Source: an uncultured Clostridium sp. (GTDB taxonomy: Bacteria > Bacillota_A > Clostridia > TANB77 > CAG-508). Taken from it: a stretch of DNA of 64,000 nt. The position numbers and the translations under genes were made by a program. Where the stretch lies: NCBI GenBank assembly GCA_948466265.1, contig CAOJZU010000001.1:103290-167289 (forward strand), written 5' to 3'. The notes beneath the pieces are model-generated. The model searched no databases and had not been told where the DNA came from. It saw only the letters and a list, made by a program, of their open reading frames with translations. Positions 22,664 through 32,081 of the stretch are shown here, piece after piece (within the stretch, counting starts at the first letter, position 1; each line of letters opens with the position of its first letter).

Positions 22664-23632
22664 CTAATTTTGGTTGTTTGCATAAAGATTATCTAAATTT
22701 TCGTATGTACGTTGTTCAAAATTGTTGTATTTCACAGTTTTTGCAAGTTCTTTATTTCTCTTTGTTTGAGCCTTAAATTCAGCTAAATGATTTTGAACAT
22801 CATCAGATGTTTTAAGCGATCTTGTATGCCAATCAGTAATTATTTTGTCTAAATAATCAAAAGAAAGATTAGTTCTTGAAGTGGTCTTTTTAAGAGCGAT
22901 TTCAATAACATCAAAAGAATATTCAAAATCTATATTCCATTTTTGAATATATGCTTTCTCATACTCTGTTAAAGGCCTTGAAATACCAAGTTTTTTCTGG
23001 ACAGATTTTTCAATCTTTTGTATATTTTCCTGTTTGATAGAATATTCTTCTAAATCACTAAAAGTTTTAATATTGCTCTTTGACCAAGCTTCTGCAACAA
23101 CTTGTACATAGTTTCTATGAAGGGCAGAACGTTTATAGCAATAATTAAAAAGAGCAAGCATTACCTGTTCATCAAATCCATAATTTTTAAACCATAAATC
23201 AATATCAGCATACCAAGAAGGAGACATTATTCCTTGAAAATAAGAATTATTAATTGTCTCAACAAGCCTAGCCCTAGTTTCATTTTTCTCGTTTCTTTCA
23301 ATATCTTCTACAGAAAGTGAGACGTTAGGCTTATAAAGTTTACGTAACTCAATTTCTTGTAAATTATTTATAACAAAACCAGTTCCTTTTTTTGTTATAA
23401 CACCAATCTCTTCCCAATATTTTAGAGATTCTTGTATAACAGGGAAGGTAAGTCCTAATTTTTTAGCTAAATCGTTTACTTTAATATCTTTTCCATACTT
23501 AGATAAAAATAATATGTATAGGTATACCTTTATAAAGTCTCCAGATGCACCAGATAAGTACTCTGAAAAGAAAATATCAGGTATTTTTGTTGTTGAAAAT
23601 AATAAAGCTTCGTCATTTTGTTCTAGTTTCAT
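22664..23632 (-). CDS. dnaD: DnaD-family primosome protein
   Basis: 322 residues. N-terminal winged-helix (residues about 25-100, LAKKLGLTFPVIQESLKYWEEIGVI), then two DnaD/DnaB C-terminal modules containing the YxxxIxxxW-type motif (YLDKIITDWHT, and YVQVVAEAWSK). Works with the downstream DnaC at replication restart. No in-frame CGG. Placed within 15 bases of dnaC. Confidence 0.85.
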   Translation of the reverse strand: MKLEQNDEALLFSTTKIPDIFFSEYLSGASGDFIKVYLYILFLSKYGKDIKVNDLAKKLGLTFPVIQESLKYWEEIGVITKKGTGFVINNLQEIELRKLYKPNVSLSVEDIERNEKNETRARLVETINNSYFQGIMSPSWYADIDLWFKNYGFDEQVMLALFNYCYKRSALHRNYVQVVAEAWSKSNIKTFSDLEEYSIKQENIQKIEKSVQKKLGISRPLTEYEKAYIQKWNIDFEYSFDVIEIALKKTTSRTNLSFDYLDKIITDWHTRSLKTSDDVQNHLAEFKAQTKRNKELAKTVKYNNFEQRTYENLDNLYANNQN

Positions 23633-23725
23633 AAGAAATTCCCCTTTAGTTTAAATCCATAAATTTTAATCATTTGTTTAGACAAATTATATCATTTTAT
23701 GACTGAAAATACAAGGACAGAAAAC

Positions 23726-24004
23726 TTATTTGTATAAATAAATTTTTTGTTTATAAAGATATTTAAGTATGTAAAATAGGACATATAATACGTTTTCATG
23801 ATTAAAACCAATAATACTAAAAAGCATTACAGGAAAACATAAAATAATTATTGTAAATATCTTTACATATAAGTTTGATATAATAAAACTAACAATACAG
23901 AAAACTAAAGCAAACCAAATAATATTGAAAATAGCAGTAGAGTAGTCTAGAAAACCAAAAAGCTTACTGGAAAAATTATAATTTTGAGGAATAATAAATT
24001 TCAT
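23726..24004 (-). CDS. Small T4SS membrane protein, PrgI-like
   Basis: 92 residues with two membrane helices (about 25-45 and 48-68) followed by NHENVLYVLFYILKYLYKQK, an arrangement like PrgI/VirB3-type proteins (compare 46972). It starts MKFIIPQNYNF. It follows the VirB6-like gene by 10 bases in locus B. Assignment by shape and neighbours. Confidence 0.55.
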   Translation of the reverse strand: MKFIIPQNYNFSSKLFGFLDYSTAIFNIIWFALVFCIVSFIISNLYVKIFTIIILCFPVMLFSIIGFNHENVLYVLFYILKYLYKQKIYLYK

Positions 24005-24014
24005 AAAACCTCCA

Positions 24015-24891
24015 TTACTTTGTTTTAATCATATTTCTCATACCATACATAGAATTATAAGTTTCAAGGCTAATGCCACCAATGAAATCTCTTACATAAT
24101 TATTAACTTTCATTAGAGCAAAAATAGAACCTATAAATAGTAGCTTTGATACAAGATTTAATGGACTGTATTCAATTGAAAACATGACAACTAAAATAAA
24201 AGTTGCAAACAATTCTGTAAACAAAAGAGAAATAAAACACTTAATCCAAGACTTAAATATAAATGATGTAGAGCTAGAGGAAAGAGTAATAATAGCAAAA
24301 GGGGATATAAGAACAAACACTCTTATTAAAATATATCGTATTGAGTACATAAAGATTAAATTAAGATACCCAACAGATACAATAGTTTTTATAATGCCAT
24401 CAATAGAAAAAAAGTTATTTGTATTCTCTTCAATAAGAATTATAGAATTTGAAATATTTGCAACATTAGAAAAACAAATATCACAATCTAAAAACTTATT
24501 ACCAATATCTCGCATTGCTTCTGAAATTAAACTGTTTATATTAATTATTTGCTCACAAATAAAGAAACTAGAATTCATAAAAATTCCTATAAAAATAAGT
24601 TTAATTACAAATCTATACGGATTACTAGACTCTATGAGACCAAAGCTAGATAACAAATATTTAACTCCAAAATATAAAATAAAACCAATTAAAAGTGCAT
24701 TTGCAATCATTAAAAATCCGAGTACTTGCAGAGGAGCCAAATAGTTTATCAAGATAACTAGAATTTAAGATATCAGTATTAATAAATGCAATATCGTCTA
24801 AAGCAGAGTATATAGAGTTATCTATTGATGAGAATAGAGAGCTGAAAAGCTCATTTATTGTAGATAAGATTGAATTAGTAGAAGAATTCAA
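24015..24891 (-). CDS. VirB6/TrbL-like T4SS channel protein (one CGG +1 site)
   Basis: 291 residues after the shift at 24718. Start TTG 24891 behind AGGAGGTC. Soluble N-terminus with Ser/Asn, then SASTGFLMIANALLIGFILYFG (first helix made complete by the shift) and four or five more membrane helices (RFVIKLIFIGIFMNSSFFIC, YILIRVFVLISPFAIITLSS, LLFTELFATFILVVMFSIEY). The ISPFAI after a long helix is typical of VirB6/TrbL family proteins. Lies between the pilin-like and PrgI-like genes. Confidence 0.7.
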
Positions 24892-24908
24892 AGAAAAGAC
24901 CTCCTAAG

Positions 24909-25238
24909 TTATTTAATAAGTGTCTCTATTAGACCAATAATCAAATCAATAGTTAATATAAAAGTATAAGAAACAGCAGAGGTTCTAATTAATTTTTTGC
25001 CAGTTCGAATACGTTCCTCATCGCCTAAACTAAACTTTTGCATTAAAAATCCAGAGCCAATTGCAACAGCGGCAATTGGAGTTGCAATAGCAACAATATA
25101 ACTTTTAATATCATTAAAAGCAGAAATTAATTTGTTGATAAGCTTCGGATAGGCGCAAAAACTGGGTATAGCAAAAGAAAAAATTATACTAAAAGAGAGT
25201 AAGAGAATAAATAAGAAATAATAAAAAATTTTTTTCAT
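24909..25238 (-). CDS. Pilin-like (VirB2/Maff2-type) membrane protein
   Basis: 109 residues from ATG 25238 (AAAGGAG upstream). Signal peptide-like first helix ending SFC-A, then two helices (about 45-65 and 85-108) separated by a charged loop KFSLGDEERIRTGKKLIRTS, the usual layout of VirB2 and Maff2 proteins. Sits between VirD4 and the VirB6-like gene of locus B. Confidence 0.65.
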   Translation of the reverse strand: MKKIFYYFLFILLLSFSIIFSFAIPSFCAYPKLINKLISAFNDIKSYIVAIATPIAAVAIGSGFLMQKFSLGDEERIRTGKKLIRTSAVSYTFILTIDLIIGLIETLIK

Positions 25239-25267
25239 ATGAAACAACTCCTTTGAAATTTAATAAA

Positions 25268-26972
25268 TTACATATCTTGGTCAATTATAAAGTAGGGAAT
25301 TAAATCGATTTTTTGAGGAGGAATAATTGAAGTACCAGAGGAAAGAAAAGTAAGACAAGAGAAAGTATTTAGTTTTTGAGTAAAAAAATTTGTGTCATAA
25401 ATAAAATCAAACTGAGTAGAAGAAGTTAGACTTTCTGAAAAGTTCCTTTCGTTACTGAAAACATTAGAAATACTACAAAATTTTGGAGACTTGGAACTTT
25501 CTGAAACACTTTTAGAAAACTTTTGCTTTTCCTCTTTGCCTAATTGCTTTTGAGCATCTTCTATTGTAAAGGTGTCATCCGTTCTAAACCAAAACTTATT
25601 TATAAGATTTTGAATAATAACTTTTACAGTATATTGATTATTTATAGAATTTAAAAGAGAAGTATAACTTTGGGTGGCAACGATATTAATACATTTAGCT
25701 TCTCTAGACTGAGCAAAGAAATCTGCATCAGTGTCTGTAACATATTCATGATATTCATCACTAATAAAAGAGACGCTTCTCATACTTGGATTGGATTTAG
25801 CAAGTCTTGCCATAACTTCAGTTTGAAAATCAAGTTTTAAATAAGCTGCTATTATCTTAGAAAGATTTCTATATTCTGCAATATTCATATTTAAAACAAC
25901 AATTTTCCCTTTATTTATCATTTCTTCAAAACCAAAGAAATTTAATTCATCTTTTGGAGGAGAAAAAGTCTTTAAAATATCATAATCTGAAATAAAATTT
26001 CCAGTAATTCTTGTTATTTCAGACTTTAGAATACTCGAAGTTCTAGTATCTAAAGTATTAAATTCCTTCTCAAAAAATTCTATAGAAGAAAGCAAATCAT
26101 GAACATCATTTGTAGAAAGTCTGCCAGAGAGAAACTCTGATCTCAGAAAGGAAATTTTCCTTACATAATAATCAGGAATAGTAATTAACTTATGAAGTTC
26201 TGAAAAAGTTACATATCCATCGTTATATAGTCTACAAAGCTTAATACATTCAGTTAAAACCATTTCAGCTTTATCCAACCAATAACTTTCACTGTTATTT
26301 TTAGAAAAGAGCGTGAGAATAGTTTTTAATCGATTAGCAAGAATAGAGGGTTTAAGATGAGGCTTATCTAATGGATTATATTTTGTAGTTCCACCGAAGT
26401 TCAATGACTACTAAATCATCTTCTCGTCTATAATAAGAAGCATATTTCTGTACTTGAGAGTGGTAATTACCTTTAACATCTAGGATGAGCATACCGAGTT
26501 TTTTATCTGAATTTGAATATTTATATTTTATAAGTTCTCTTGTAAATGGATACATAGCAGAGCTTGTTTTACCTGAACCAATGGTACCTGTGATAAGAAT
26601 ATTTTGGTAAAGACTTGATTCAGACAAAATAATAGGGGATTTTAAATTACTAGTTTTAACTGATATGAATAAATCCTCTGGATTAGGAGATTTAGTTTTT
26701 CTCGTTTTTGGAATTTTTTTCTTGAAGAGTGAAGAATAAATAAGATTAATATAAATGAGAGAAGAAATACTAGAGATTGGTATATACAAAAGTTTGAGTT
26801 TTATCCAAATATCAGGATATTTCTCACAAATATTAAAAGGGTATTTCGCAAAAGAGATAATAATATTATCTGAGATATATAAGTTATAAAACAATAAAAC
26901 ATTAATTGATAAAAACACAAAAACCAGTGCAAAGTTAAATAGTAATCTTCTTAAAAAAGTGTCAAGGAACAT
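25268..26972 (-). CDS. VirD4/TraG-like coupling protein (one CGG +1 site)
   Basis: 567 residues after the shift at 26394. Two N-terminal membrane helices, Walker A ITGTIGSGKTSSAMYPFTRE (about residue 125), LGMLILDVKGNYHSQV (Walker B-like of TraG), then, across the shift, VVIELGGTTKYNPLDKPHLKPS, a segment (xxNPL) conserved in VirD4 proteins, and FISDEYHEYVTDTDADFFAQSREAK, IVATQSYTSLLN. It feeds substrates into the T4SS. It is the only coupling protein in the window, so loci A and C may depend on it. Confidence 0.85.
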
Positions 26973-26992
26973 AAAATAACCTCCTTAAAATG

Positions 26993-27127
26993 TTATTTGT
27001 GATTATTAAGTTTCGATGAGTATGGATTTTTAAAGAATATTAAATCTAATATAATATAGATAGAATAAAAAACAACGAAAGTATTAATAATAAAAGATAT
27101 AAAAAATAAGTTTACTAAAATATTTAT
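26993..27127 (-). CDS. Possible 44-residue membrane protein with ATA start
   Basis: A short frame with one strong hydrophobic helix (NLFFISFIINTFVVFYSIYI) and end SSKLNNHK. An almost perfect anti-16S match AAGGTGGTGAT (27131-27141) precedes it at the right distance, but no ATG, GTG or TTG is available; ATA at 27127 is best placed. It lies just ahead of virD4 and could be the first gene of locus B. Real only if ATA can start translation. Confidence 0.35.
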   Translation of the reverse strand: MNILVNLFFISFIINTFVVFYSIYIILDLIFFKNPYSSKLNNHK

Positions 27128-27253
27128 GATATCACCACCTTAAAAGATAGGTTAGCTATCGATATAATACAACAAAAAAATCAATTTGTCTATACATTTT
27201 TTAAAAAATGTGTTAAAATATTTTTGAATTAAACTAAAAAGGAGGAAAATGAA

Positions 27254-27439
27254 ATGGAAATAAAAAAGAAAATGACAATAGGTGAACTATTAGAAATAGC
27301 ACCAGAAAAAGCTGATATTTTATTAGAAGCTGGAATGCATTGCTTAGGTTGCCCTGCATCACAAGGAGAAACAATAGAAGAAGCATGTGAGGTTCATGGG
27401 ATAGATGTAGAAGAGTTAATGGGAAAATTAAATCAATAA
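27254..27439 (+). CDS. DUF1858 small protein
   Basis: 61 residues. Matches the DUF1858 domain by its pattern: TIGELLEIAPEKADILLEAGMHCLGCPASQGETIEEACEVHG, with the C-x2-C pair and the Leu-rich front. Members are found alone or next to hybrid-cluster and regulatory proteins; the function is not settled. RBS AAAGGAGG. Confidence 0.85.
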   Translation: MEIKKKMTIGELLEIAPEKADILLEAGMHCLGCPASQGETIEEACEVHGIDVEELMGKLNQ

Positions 27440-27471
27440 CCTAAATAAAAAGACAAAAATTTAAAAAAATG

Positions 27472-27500
27472 GTTGACATTTAGGTAGATTTGTAGTAATA
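27472..27500 (+). promoter_or_regulatory. Promoter of the tRNA Lys–Glu–Thr operon
   Basis: TTGACA, about 17 bases, TAATAT, roughly 45 bases before the first tRNA. Confidence 0.7.
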
Positions 27501-27545
27501 TATATAAGCGGTTGCTTTAAAGTAACCGATTATATAATGTGGTAT

Positions 27546-27621
27546 GGGCCATTAGCTCAGGTGGTAGAGCACTTGACTTTTAATCAAGTTGTCCCGCGTT
27601 CGAGTCGCGGATGGCTCACCA
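27546..27621 (+). tRNA. tRNA-Lys (anticodon TTT)
   Basis: Full cloverleaf: acceptor GGGCCAT/ATGGCTC, D arm TAGCTCAGGTGG, anticodon stem CTTGA/TCAAG with loop CTTTTAA, T loop GTTCGAGTC, encoded CCA. Confidence 0.97.
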
Positions 27622-27623
27622 AT

Positions 27624-27698
27624 GGCCCGTTGGTCAAGCGGTTAAGACACCGCCCTTTCACGGCGGAGACATGGGTTCGATTCCCGTACGGGTCACCA
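27624..27698 (+). tRNA. tRNA-Glu (anticodon TTC)
   Basis: Acceptor GGCCCGT/ACGGGTC, anticodon stem CCGCC/GGCGG around CTTTCAC, T arm GGGTTCGATTCCC, encoded CCA. Two bases after tRNA-Lys. Confidence 0.97.
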
Positions 27699-27711
27699 TA
27701 TAATTTAATAT

Positions 27712-27787
27712 GCCAATTTAGCTCAGTTGGTAGAGCAACGCACTTGTAATGCGTAGGTCACCCGTTCGAATCGGGTAATTGGCTCCA
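27712..27787 (+). tRNA. tRNA-Thr (anticodon TGT)
   Basis: Acceptor GCCAATT/AATTGGC, D arm TAGCTCAGTTGG, anticodon stem CGCAC.../GTGCG-like with loop TTGTAAT, T arm CCCGTTCGAATCGGG, encoded CCA. Third gene of the cluster. Confidence 0.96.
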
Positions 27788-27869
27788 GCGAAGGTCGAGA
27801 GTTTTGATAAGAATCTTAATTCTTGGCTTTTTCTTTTTAAATATGAACAAAAAAAGAGAGGATAAAAAG

Positions 27870-28603
27870 ATGCAAAAAGTCGCTATAATAACAGGAGCAT
27901 CAAGAGGAATAGGAAGAGATTGTGCTATAAAATTTGCAAAGATGGGAATAAAAGTAATAGCAAACTATAACAAGTCAGAAGAAAATGCAAAAAGTTTAAA
28001 AGAGGAACTTAAAATGCAAGGGATAGAAATAGACATCTTTAAAGCAGATATAGCAAAAGGAGAGGAAGTAAAGCGAATGATAGAATTTGCTTTAAATAAA
28101 TACGGTAAAATAGACATACTTATAAATAATGCTCGGAATATCACAAATAAAACTTTTCACAGATTTAACTGACAAGGATATAGATGAAATGATAGATACA
28201 AACTTGATATGTGTATTAAAATTAACAAGAGAAGTAGTAAAAGGTATGATACAAAATAAAGAAGGGCAGATAATTAATATATCATCAGTTTGGGGAATCA
28301 CAGGAGCTTCCTGTGAAGTACATTATTCAAGCGCAAAGGCCCGGAATAATAGGATTTACAAAAAGTTTAGCAAAGGAACTGGGGCCATCTAATGTAAAAG
28401 TAAATGCTATAGCACCAGGAATTATAGACACAGATATGAATAAGGAACTAACAGAAAAAGATATAGAAGAATTAAAAGGAGAGATTTCTCTTGGAAGAAT
28501 AGGAAGTCCAAGTGAAATTGCGAATACTGCATATATGTTAATACAAAATGAATATATAACAGGTCAAGTAATCACTATAGATGGTGGGTGGATAGATTAT
28601 TAA
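27870..28603 (+). CDS. fabG: 3-oxoacyl-ACP reductase FabG, SDR family (two CGG +1 sites)
   Basis: 243 residues after shifts at 28134 and 28342, a typical FabG/SDR. NAD(P) motif TGASRGIGRDCAIKFAK at the N-terminus; the first shift restores NNAGIS, the SDR structural motif; then INISSVWGITG, catalytic Y-x3-K as YSSAKAGIIGF, where the Gly after SSAKA depends on the second shift; PGIIDTDM; and the end GQVITIDGGWIDY. Start ATG 27870 behind AGAGAGGA. Reduces 3-oxoacyl-ACP in fatty acid synthesis or a related substrate; isolated from other fab genes. Confidence 0.9.
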
Positions 28604-28698
28604 TAATTTTTAACATAAAACTGTTTACATTTTTAAAAAATTTAAATATAATGATATAGAATAACATAAAATATTGAAATAAAAGAGGGGAATAAAAA

Positions 28699-29022
28699 AT
28701 GAATGAAAAAGTAAAATGTATACTTGCATATATATTTAGTTGGATAGGAGGAATTGTAGTATTATATGGACTAAAAGATAATGAAAGAAATACAAAATTC
28801 CATGCAGCACAAGCGATAATAATAGGACTTGGATATATTATAATAACAGTTGCATATAGATTTTTACATATATATATTCCTTTTTTAAGTACAGGATTAT
28901 CTGTATTATATATACTTTGTATAGTATTTGGAATAATAAAGGCTTGTAATGGAGAAAATCCAGAACTTCCAATAGTAGGGGAACTAGCTAAATCTATGTT
29001 TGGAAAGAAAATAGAAGAATAA
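28699..29022 (+). CDS. DUF4870-like small membrane protein
   Basis: 107 residues with three membrane helices: ILAYIFSWIGGIVVLYGL, AQAIIIGLGYIIITVAYRFL and LSVLYILCIVFGIIKACNG, joined by DNERNTKFHAAQA, the motif of the DUF4870/Tic20-like family. RBS GAGGGG. Function unknown in bacteria. Ends at a terminator. Confidence 0.8.
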   Translation: MNEKVKCILAYIFSWIGGIVVLYGLKDNERNTKFHAAQAIIIGLGYIIITVAYRFLHIYIPFLSTGLSVLYILCIVFGIIKACNGENPELPIVGELAKSMFGKKIEE

Positions 29023-29058
29023 AAAATAAAACCTAGAAAAATCTAGGTTTTATTTTTT
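29023..29058. terminator. Bidirectional terminator
   Basis: Stem AAAACCTAGA / TCTAGGTTTT flanked by A and T runs, between the convergent genes ending at 29022 and 29061. Confidence 0.8.
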
Positions 29059-29060
29059 AT

Positions 29061-29531
29061 TTAATCATCATTATTAGTTATTTTACGTTTGTAATTTCCT
29101 GATATAAGCTTTGGAAGATATGTAATTATCTTATATACAGCAAGTCTTATTTTTTTACTCCAAATATAAGCTCTTCTTAAACCAGGTTTATTATTATCTA
29201 AACTTAATTCTTCTTGAATTGTTAAAGCTGTTGGTAATTCTTCAATGTCAAAAGAATAATTTTGACCATTATTATTATCCCAAGTCTCATTTCCATCATT
29301 GAAACAAAAATTGAAAGAATCGGAATCGCCCAAAACTATTTCAGCTTGAAAACCAAGTTCTGTTTTTTCCATTTGCACATCAGAAAGATTTTCCCAAGAA
29401 TTACCGAATCCATAATGAATAAAAACTTCTTCAGCTTTTTCTTGAAATAATTTACCTGTATATGATATTTTAACAGTAGTGTTTGCTACTAATTTATCAG
29501 TATTAAAGAAAATATTTTTAGTTAACTCCAT
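29061..29531 (-). CDS. CBM25-type carbohydrate-binding domain protein
   Basis: 156 residues. The middle (residues about 30-105) shows a CBM25/53 starch-binding pattern: FIHYGFGNSWENLSDVQMEK and SFNFCFNDGNETWDNNNGQNY, with the aromatic residues that stack on glucans. No signal peptide is visible, so it may act inside the cell on glycogen or a glycogen-bound partner. A basic tail follows. No in-frame CGG. Confidence 0.75.
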   Translation of the reverse strand: MELTKNIFFNTDKLVANTTVKISYTGKLFQEKAEEVFIHYGFGNSWENLSDVQMEKTELGFQAEIVLGDSDSFNFCFNDGNETWDNNNGQNYSFDIEELPTALTIQEELSLDNNKPGLRRAYIWSKKIRLAVYKIITYLPKLISGNYKRKITNNDD

Positions 29532-29612
29532 ACATTTCTCCTCGTATTTTATCTTTAGATGATTATATTATAATATTAAATAAAATATTATTCAAGCTTT
29601 TTTTACAAAAAA

Positions 29613-30185
29613 CTATTTATTTTTAAGAACTTTTCCAATTATATAGAAATTGTCCTCAGAAGATACTTTTATTTCCTCAAGTTCTTTATTATCTGCTCTT
29701 AAAGAGATTTTTCCCTTTTTAGAGAAAAATTTTCTTATTATTATAGAACCGTTAAGCTCAAAAAGACCATAATCTTTTGAAATTAAAGGTGTATTTAATT
29801 CTACAAATACAGTACTATCCTTTACAAAAGTAGGTTCCATAGAAGAATCAGGTACCTTTAAAGCAATAGCTGCACCAGAAACTTTTGGTGGGCAAGGAAT
29901 AAAACCTCCTATTTTGTCAACTAATAAAACTTTGTCATAAGAAATGCAATTTGTAACGCCATAATCTGATTGTTCTTCGATTAATTCTTTATCATAAGTA
30001 AACATTAATGGCTGATAAGGAATTTTTAAAGCATTACAAATAATCTTTAGAGCCTTATGACTAGGGTTTCTTTCACCTTTTTCAATATGAGTTAGATGTC
30101 CAATATTAATATTTGTTATTTTGGCAAGCTCGGTTTTAGTCATTCCTTTGTCTTTTCGTGCTTTTGCAAGCATATCGCCTATCAT
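29613..30185 (-). CDS. XRE helix-turn-helix repressor with S24 protease domain
   Basis: 190 residues. HTH at 1-60 (LAKARKDKGMTKTELAKITNINIGHLTHIEKG), then a LexA/CI-type S24 domain with the catalytic Ser in KVPDSSMEPTF and Lys in SIIIRKFF. Such repressors self-cleave under RecA/SOS control. Here there is no prophage around it, so it probably controls its own gene or a nearby one; a duplicated promoter-like sequence lies upstream. Confidence 0.85.
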   Translation of the reverse strand: MIGDMLAKARKDKGMTKTELAKITNINIGHLTHIEKGERNPSHKALKIICNALKIPYQPLMFTYDKELIEEQSDYGVTNCISYDKVLLVDKIGGFIPCPPKVSGAAIALKVPDSSMEPTFVKDSTVFVELNTPLISKDYGLFELNGSIIIRKFFSKKGKISLRADNKELEEIKVSSEDNFYIIGKVLKNK

Positions 30186-30197
30186 AAAATTCTACCT

Positions 30198-30213
30198 CTT
30201 TCCATATAATTTG
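30198..30213 (+). repeat. 16-bp promoter repeat, copy 1
   Basis: CTTTCCATATAATTTG occurs here, just upstream of the S24 repressor, and again at 30290-30305 inside the tRNA-Arg promoter. Confidence 0.6.
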
Positions 30214-30285
30214 ATAATATTATACAAAAAAAAAAGAAGTTTGTCTAGCAGTAAATATAAAAAATGAAAAAAACAACTCTAAATA

Positions 30286-30314
30286 TTGACTTTCCATATA
30301 ATTTGTGATAATAT
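30286..30314 (+). promoter_or_regulatory. Promoter of tRNA-Arg(TCT), containing repeat copy 2
   Basis: TTGACT, 17-base spacer, TAATAT, about 20 bases before the tRNA. The spacer holds the second copy of CTTTCCATATAATTTG. Confidence 0.7.
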
Positions 30315-30334
30315 AATTAAGCAAAATTTCTTAT

Positions 30335-30411
30335 GGGTCAGTAGCTCAGTTGGATAGAGCACGGGCCTTCTAAGCCCGGGGTCGGGGGTTCGAGACCCTC
30401 CTGGCTCACCA
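30335..30411 (+). tRNA. tRNA-Arg (anticodon TCT)
   Basis: Acceptor GGGTCAG/CTGGCTC, anticodon stem GGGCC/GGCCC-type around TTCTAAG, T arm GGGGGTTCGAGACCCTC, encoded CCA. Reads AGA/AGG, the main Arg codons of this genome. Confidence 0.96.
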
Positions 30412-30438
30412 AGATCATTATAGGAAATAATTATGATG

Positions 30439-30478
30439 AAAAACTCAAATTGTAAATGATTGCAATTTGAGTTTTTAT
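30439..30478 (+). terminator. Terminator after tRNA-Arg(TCT)
   Basis: Stem AAAAACTCAAATTG / CAATTTGAGTTTTT with an 10-base loop. Confidence 0.8.
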
Positions 30479-30587
30479 TTTAGGTTGTTAAATTTTCATT
30501 ATTATATAACTATATTGACAGTTATGTAAATGCCATTGTATAATATTTACATAATTATAAACATTATACAAAGAGAGGTATGCAAAA

Positions 30588-31895
30588 ATGCAAGATACAA
30601 CTGATGTAAATAAAGATTATGAACCAAAATCTATAAAGCTATATTTAGAGAGAATGTTAAATGAAAAACCTGAGAAAATAAAAGAAAAAGTAAATGAATT
30701 CAATCAAATGATAGATCATTGTATAAAGTATGGTAAGCAGTACACATATGTTACAGCTGAGCAAAATGGTGTGATTTCTTATGATGAGCTAATGATTCTA
30801 GAAGAGATTTCTAATCAATCAAAAAAAGAAATAAAAGCAAGAAAGGCAGAAACTAATATAGAAAAAGCAAGAGTTATAGAAAATGTTGTTTCATATGCTT
30901 TAAAAGAATTAGTTTATTTTACTGATGATGATTTCTATGCTTCATGTGAAAATAATCTAATACAGGCATTAAACGTCAGAAGAGGATCATGTTGCCATGT
31001 TGTAGCACTTAACCACTATTTGCATTTAAGAAATAATATGTATAGTGATTTAATTAGAAGTAAAGTAGATGTAGAAGCAGAATCTCAGATAATGATTACA
31101 CATATATTTAATTTATTATTTTTGGATGATCAAACTGGAAATTGGACATTTGTTGATACTATGTGGGAAAAACAATTTTTAAGAATACGTGATAAAAATA
31201 GATTTTCATTTGTATCATTAGAAGATATCCAATCTGAACCGCATGACGAATATGGTGCCCATATGCACATAATTCAAGACATTTCTAATATTTCTACAAT
31301 ATCTATTAATATGGAAGATATCGACAAAAAACTAGGATATCACAATAAACTTTGCTTATATCAATGGATTAATGATATAGTTTGGTATATAAAATACGGA
31401 GAAATAGATGAAATTAAAGATGTGTTTGGCGAACAAGTTGAATATTTGTTAAATAAAAACCCAATGATACAATATATTTGTTTAGTTTCAATTATGGCTT
31501 CTTTAGAATTAGGTAATACTGGATTAAAGAATACAGATAAAAGACCAGATGAATCGGCTAGAATTTGTTGTCTAGACACTTATTTGAAAGAAACATTGCC
31601 TACTATATATATTACACTTTTTAGTGACAGAATTAAACAATTTACCCCATCTGCATTAAATGATTACAATAGCCAAGTACGTTATCTTTCCGAACTATTT
31701 AAGGATATTAGGGTAAAAGATGGTAATATTGGCATTCATGTTGACGATATGGTAGATCAAGCGTATATAAATATAGGATTTGATGCAGAAAATAATCCTC
31801 AATGGCCTCAAATAGTAAATAGCATATATTTTGAAAAAAAATTTGGAACAATAAGCGAGGCTAAACCTGAACCAAAACATGAAATTGCAGATTAA
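30588..31895 (+). CDS. Putative transglutaminase-like protein, unknown role
   Basis: 435 residues, no signal or membrane helix. No family recognised with certainty. A Cys–His–Asp set in order, RRGSCCHVVALNHYLHL (about 125-141), IMITHIFNLLFLDD (about 170) and NWTFVDTMW (about 187), looks like a transglutaminase/papain-like core. The remainder is helical. A monocistronic gene with RBS AGAGAGG, own promoter region and terminator. Composition is like the surrounding genome. Function, if protease- or amidase-like, is inference. Confidence 0.45.
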   Translation: MQDTTDVNKDYEPKSIKLYLERMLNEKPEKIKEKVNEFNQMIDHCIKYGKQYTYVTAEQNGVISYDELMILEEISNQSKKEIKARKAETNIEKARVIENVVSYALKELVYFTDDDFYASCENNLIQALNVRRGSCCHVVALNHYLHLRNNMYSDLIRSKVDVEAESQIMITHIFNLLFLDDQTGNWTFVDTMWEKQFLRIRDKNRFSFVSLEDIQSEPHDEYGAHMHIIQDISNISTISINMEDIDKKLGYHNKLCLYQWINDIVWYIKYGEIDEIKDVFGEQVEYLLNKNPMIQYICLVSIMASLELGNTGLKNTDKRPDESARICCLDTYLKETLPTIYITLFSDRIKQFTPSALNDYNSQVRYLSELFKDIRVKDGNIGIHVDDMVDQAYINIGFDAENNPQWPQIVNSIYFEKKFGTISEAKPEPKHEIAD

Positions 31896-31910
31896 AAAAT
31901 TACATAAAAA

Positions 31911-31938
31911 GAAGCCCTAAGATGAGGGCTCCTTTTCA
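31911..31938 (+). terminator. Terminator after 30588-31895
   Basis: Stem AGCCCT / AGGGCT followed by CCTTTTC. It overlaps the end of the convergent small gene. Confidence 0.65.
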
Positions 31939-32081
31939 TGTTGGTCAACAAAATCTTCCAACATATTGGTCGTAGAAGAATTGGCATTGCCGGGTTTTTC
32001 TTCGATCATTTTCCTTCCAAATAGACGAGGAGGTGGTGCAGTATCAACATGACGTTCACAACAAGTAGGTTCATCTTTCAT
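31917..32081 (-). CDS. 54-residue Cys-containing small protein
   Basis: Starts MKDEPTCCERHVDTAPPPRL and ends VDQHEKEPSS. Very strong ribosome site AAAGGAGGTAACC 6 bases before ATG. Contains a CC pair and a His but no recognised domain. Small, hydrophilic, probably cytoplasmic. No in-frame CGG. Strong RBS and clean frame argue it is real. Confidence 0.55.
   Translation of the reverse strand: MKDEPTCCERHVDTAPPPRLFGRKMIEEKPGNANSSTTNMLEDFVDQHEKEPSS

Noticed and set aside
24184..24744. 186-codon plus-strand frame in T4SS locus B
   Set aside because: Antisense to the VirB6-like gene, whose membrane helices and motifs are convincing.
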